Assembly (NCBI GenBank): GCA_007127615.1
Contig: SKZB01000127.1
Span: forward strand, 1-8,045
Direction of reading: 5' to 3'
Length of the DNA: 8,045 bases
Source of the DNA: Phycisphaerales bacterium
GTDB lineage: Bacteria; Planctomycetota; Phycisphaerae; Phycisphaerales; SM1A02
The notes under the pieces were generated by a model. It saw only the letters and a list, made by a program, of their open reading frames with translations. It was not told the origin of the DNA and searched no databases. A program made the translations under genes and the position numbers. How positions within the stretch are numbered: the first letter of the stretch is position 1; every line of letters begins with the position of its first letter. Below, in pieces: positions 5,932 through 8,045 of this stretch.

Positions 5932-7073
5932 ACCGCCCGACCCGGCTCCACGCACCAGTCACAGTAAGCGCACGACCTCACGCCGCCGCGAGAGATCGTG
6001 CGCATCATCACACCGCGCTCCCGCCGCGTGACGCAGTTCGGATTCCCGCAGGTCATCCCCTTCGCATCCGGCGATTCACGCCACGGCGGATCTTCCGGGG
6101 GCGGTCGTTTGGCGCCCCCGCCGAGCGGCAGCGGCGCGGCGCCGGAAAGCAGCACGTCGAGAATCGCCATGCGCATCACCACGCCGTCCGCCAACTGCTC
6201 GAAGTACCACGCGCGCGGGTCTTCATCGACCGCCGGGTCGATCTCCGTCACGCGCGGCAGGGGGTGCAGGACGAGCAGATCATCCCTGGCCGTCCGAAGA
6301 TCAGTCGGTCCCAGGGCGTGCGGCGGGCCGAGGGCGGCCGCCTCGGCCGGGTCCATCCGCTCCCTCTGCACGCGCGTCACGTACAGCGCGTCCAACTTGT
6401 CGATGACCCCGTCGAGCGATGCGGCCGTTCGGACCACGGTCATGTCTTCGAGCCGGCCGCGAAGATGCGCCGGCACCTGCAGCGGCTCCGGCGCGATGAA
6501 GATGAGCGTCACCCCGAACGCGGCGGCGGCGAGCGCGAGCGAATGCACCGTCCGGCCGTATTTCAGATCGCCGGTCAATCCCAGCGTCAATCCGTTCAGT
6601 GAACCGCGCCGCCGGTGGATCGTGTACAGATCGAACAGCGTCTGCGTCGGATGCTCGTGTCCGCCGTCGCCGGCGTTGACGATCGGCACCGAAGCGACCT
6701 GCGCCGCGAGGCGCGCGGCACCCTCCGCGGGGTGGCGCAGCACGATCAGATCCGCGTACCGCTCGACGGTGCGAATCGTGTCGATCAGCATCTCGCCTTT
6801 CGCGGCGCTGCTTGCGGCGGGATCGGAGAATCCGAGTGTCTGCGCGCCGAGCCGCAGCGCCGCGGATTCAAACGACAACCGCGTGCGGGTGCTCGGTTCG
6901 TAGAACAGCGTCGCGACGATCCGGCCGGCGTGCCGCTGATCCGCCGCCGCACCGGCGCGAAATGACTCCGCCCGCGTGAAGTAGTCAAGCATGTCATCAC
7001 GATCCAGCGCATCCATCTGCACCAGGTGCGGCGGGGGAGAAGTCGGTGAATTATGTTCGCGCGATTCGGCCAT
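5916..7073 (-). CDS. pyrB: Aspartate carbamoyltransferase catalytic chain fused to PyrI-like zinc domain
   Basis: A 385-residue enzyme for the first committed step of pyrimidine synthesis: carbamoyl phosphate plus aspartate gives carbamoyl aspartate. All key catalytic-chain motifs are present. These are FYEPSTRTR (57-65, carbamoyl phosphate), the SSAAKGE loop with K93, LRHPAEGAAR (112-121), GGHEHPTQ with H141, GDLKYGRTVHSL (168-179), TRVQRERMDP (233-242) and LHPLPRVTEI (269-278). The catalytic chain ends near residue 310, the usual family length. About 75 extra residues follow: a Gly/Pro-rich linker (311-339), then CGNPNC (342-347) and CAYC (368-371) 20 residues apart. This matches the C-x4-C...C-x2-C metal site of the regulatory chain PyrI. 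C374 is an additional cysteine. The PyrI nucleotide-binding domain is absent. Start 7073 is chosen because upstream codons lie in repeat DNA; no clear Shine-Dalgarno is seen, and Met20 is an alternative. The gene end overlaps the YkgJ-like gene by 16 bp. A histidine kinase gene ends 155 bp upstream on the same strand. Confidence 0.97.
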   Translation of the reverse strand: MAESREHNSPTSPPPHLVQMDALDRDDMLDYFTRAESFRAGAAADQRHAGRIVATLFYEPSTRTRLSFESAALRLGAQTLGFSDPAASSAAKGEMLIDTIRTVERYADLIVLRHPAEGAARLAAQVASVPIVNAGDGGHEHPTQTLFDLYTIHRRRGSLNGLTLGLTGDLKYGRTVHSLALAAAAFGVTLIFIAPEPLQVPAHLRGRLEDMTVVRTAASLDGVIDKLDALYVTRVQRERMDPAEAAALGPPHALGPTDLRTARDDLLVLHPLPRVTEIDPAVDEDPRAWYFEQLADGVVMRMAILDVLLSGAAPLPLGGGAKRPPPEDPPWRESPDAKGMTCGNPNCVTRRERGVMMRTISRGGVRSCAYCDWCVEPGRAVHSSR

Positions 7074-7125
7074 GGCCGGATGAGGATAACGTCGATCGAA
7101 GCGCGCGGTAAACCTCGGGCGGGGC

Positions 7126-7213
7126 GAAGGTATGGAGGCACGGAGGCACGAAGGGACGAAGGGACGGAGCGACGGAGCGACGAAGGGAGGGATCAAGGGA
7201 TCAAGGGATCGCG
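7126..7213. repeat. Array of eleven degenerate 8-bp purine-rich units upstream of pyrB
   Basis: Eleven contiguous octamers fill most of the 155-bp gap between the kinase gene and pyrB. In order they are GAAGGTAT, GGAGGCAC twice, GAAGGGAC twice, GGAGCGAC twice, GAAGGGAG, GGATCAAG twice and GGATCGCG. All share G in position 1 and A in position 3, and most variants occur as adjacent identical pairs. Similar octamer arrays are, as I recall, scattered between genes in some planctomycetes and other GC-rich bacteria, where they give spurious Arg/Glu/Gly-rich or Pro/Ser/Arg-rich translations. The array is noncoding and lies 53 bp before the pyrB start. Function unknown. Confidence 0.85.
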
Positions 7214-7228
7214 GCCTCGAGGGCCCCA

Positions 7229-8045
7229 TCACGCCGCTTCGGGGCGGTGACCCTTTTCGCTCGAACGACCGAGCCAGGTCGCGCAGTTGGTCAGGAGGAG
7301 CGTCCGATCGATCGGCTTGCTGGCGTAACCATCGCACCCGGCCTGGAGGCAGCGCTGTTCATCGTCCGCCATCGCGTGCGCCGTCAGCGCGACAATCGGG
7401 ATCGACTCACCCTGCTCGCGCAACTGCCGGGCGAGCGTATAGCCGTCCACCTCCGGCATCTGCATATCGGTGAGCAGCAGGTCGTACGCCTCGCCGCGCT
7501 CCCGGGCGCGCGCGAGCATGTCCAGCGCGATGCGGCCGTTGTCCGCCACATCCACGGTGGCGCCCGCCTTGCGAAGGTGGAACGCAATGAGTCGCTGGTT
7601 ATCGACGCCGTCTTCGGCGAGCAGGATTCGACCCTTCAGGGTCAACTGATCCCCCGAGGCGTTCCGCGTTGGTTCAGGGTTGACCGCATCGAGTCGATCC
7701 GCCAGATCCGCTTCGGGTAACGGCTCCAGCGGCAGTCTCAGACGGAAAGTCGATCCCTGCCCCGGCTCGGTGCGAACCAGTTCCACGGCGCCGTGCATCA
7801 GCGCCGCGAGGCGGCGGACGATCGCCAGCCCGAGACCGGTGCCGCCGTGCCGGCGCGTCATGCTCGGATCGGCCTGGCTGAACGCGGTGAACAGTTTCTC
7901 CACCTGCTCCGGCGACATCCCCGGGCCGGTATCTTCGACATCAATTCTCAGCAGACGGCTCTCCGGGTCGTAATCGATCGTCAGCGTGATCGAGCCGGTC
8001 TCGGTGAACTTCACCGCGTTGCCCAGCAGGTTGAGCAGGATCTGC
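7229..8045 (-). CDS. Hybrid histidine kinase, C-terminal part (ATPase + receiver); N-terminus outside window
   Basis: The frame is open through the right window edge, so the protein is cut at its N-terminus; 271 residues are visible. The first visible residues, [15 protein letters not shown], are the N box of a histidine kinase ATPase domain. The G1 box DTGPGMS (38-44), F box [11 protein letters not shown] (51-61), G2 [10 protein letters not shown] (67-76) and G3 [11 protein letters not shown] (95-105) follow. After a linker (about 107-136) comes a receiver domain: [12 protein letters not shown] with acidic E144/D145, phosphoacceptor D193 in [14 protein letters not shown]221 in VALTAHAM and K243 in SKPID. 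All phosphotransfer residues seen are intact. No HPt domain follows, so output probably passes to a separate phosphotransfer protein or the receiver regulates the kinase. The sensor and dimerisation domains are outside the window, so the signal is unknown. pyrB lies 155 bp downstream on the same strand across the octamer array; a functional link is not shown. Confidence 0.93.
   Translation of the reverse strand, partial: QILLNLLGNAVKFTETGSITLTIDYDPESRLLRIDVEDTGPGMSPEQVEKLFTAFSQADPSMTRRHGGTGLGLAIVRRLAALMHGAVELVRTEPGQGSTFRLRLPLEPLPEADLADRLDAVNPEPTRNASGDQLTLKGRILLAEDGVDNQRLIAFHLRKAGATVDVADNGRIALDMLARARERGEAYDLLLTDMQMPEVDGYTLARQLREQGESIPIVALTAHAMADDEQRCLQAGCDGYASKPIDRTLLLTNCATWLGRSSEKGHRPEAA

Noticed and set aside
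7126..7213. CRISPR array
   Set aside because: Units are only 8 bp and contiguous, with no spacers and no cas genes nearby.
7074..7337. N-terminal extension of PyrB up to 7337
   Set aside because: It would translate the octamer array into low-complexity Arg/Pro/Ser sequence and overlap the kinase gene; the conserved ATCase N-terminus starts within residues 15-30 of the 7073 start.
8012..8014. GTG at 8014 as a start for a short ATPase-receiver protein
   Set aside because: It lies inside the kinase N box (LLGNAVKF), and the frame stays open to the window edge with conserved residues, so it is an internal valine.

Overview
The window is GC-rich, gene-dense bacterial chromosome with no phage, IS, CRISPR or RNA gene that I can see. 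It suggests a member of the Planctomycetota. The main hint is the short STAS protein with an SSSN-type signature instead of DSSG, a form I associate with that phylum. Mostly weak Shine-Dalgarno sequences and an intergenic octamer array fit, but the assignment is inference from the sequence alone.

Layout. Bases 1-111 are the last 36 codons of a gene that looks like gyrA. After a short spacer with a hairpin come a small STAS-domain protein (224-562) and the ribosome-assembly GTPase obgE (596-1657), all on the plus strand. They converge on two minus-strand genes. One is an exported von Willebrand factor A protein with a helical-repeat N-terminus (1834-3327). The other, upstream of it, is a membrane-anchored 3D-domain protein, probably a cell-wall enzyme (3408-4151). 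The 176 bp between obgE and the VWA gene holds a stable hairpin and a C-tract tandem repeat. A 312-bp divergent intergenic region (4152-4463) separates this block from a plus-strand pair: an unrecognised acidic 332-aa protein (4464-5462) overlapped by a YkgJ-type cysteine-cluster protein (5455-5931).

The YkgJ gene overlaps tail to tail, by 16 bp, with a minus-strand pyrB (5916-7073). Upstream of pyrB lies an array of eleven 8-bp units (7126-7213), then the 3' part of a hybrid histidine kinase (7229 to beyond the window end).

The most noteworthy observation is the PyrB protein. After a complete aspartate carbamoyltransferase catalytic chain (about 310 residues) it carries a Pro-rich linker and a C-terminal zinc-ribbon-like tail. 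That tail closely resembles the metal-binding domain of the separate regulatory chain PyrI, but the nucleotide-binding allosteric domain is absent. It looks like a catalytic chain fused to only the interface half of PyrI.

The genes mostly serve separate functions: DNA topology, ribosome assembly, cell envelope, pyrimidine synthesis and signalling. Likely co-transcribed groups are STAS-obgE, 3D-VWA, and the 332-aa protein with YkgJ.
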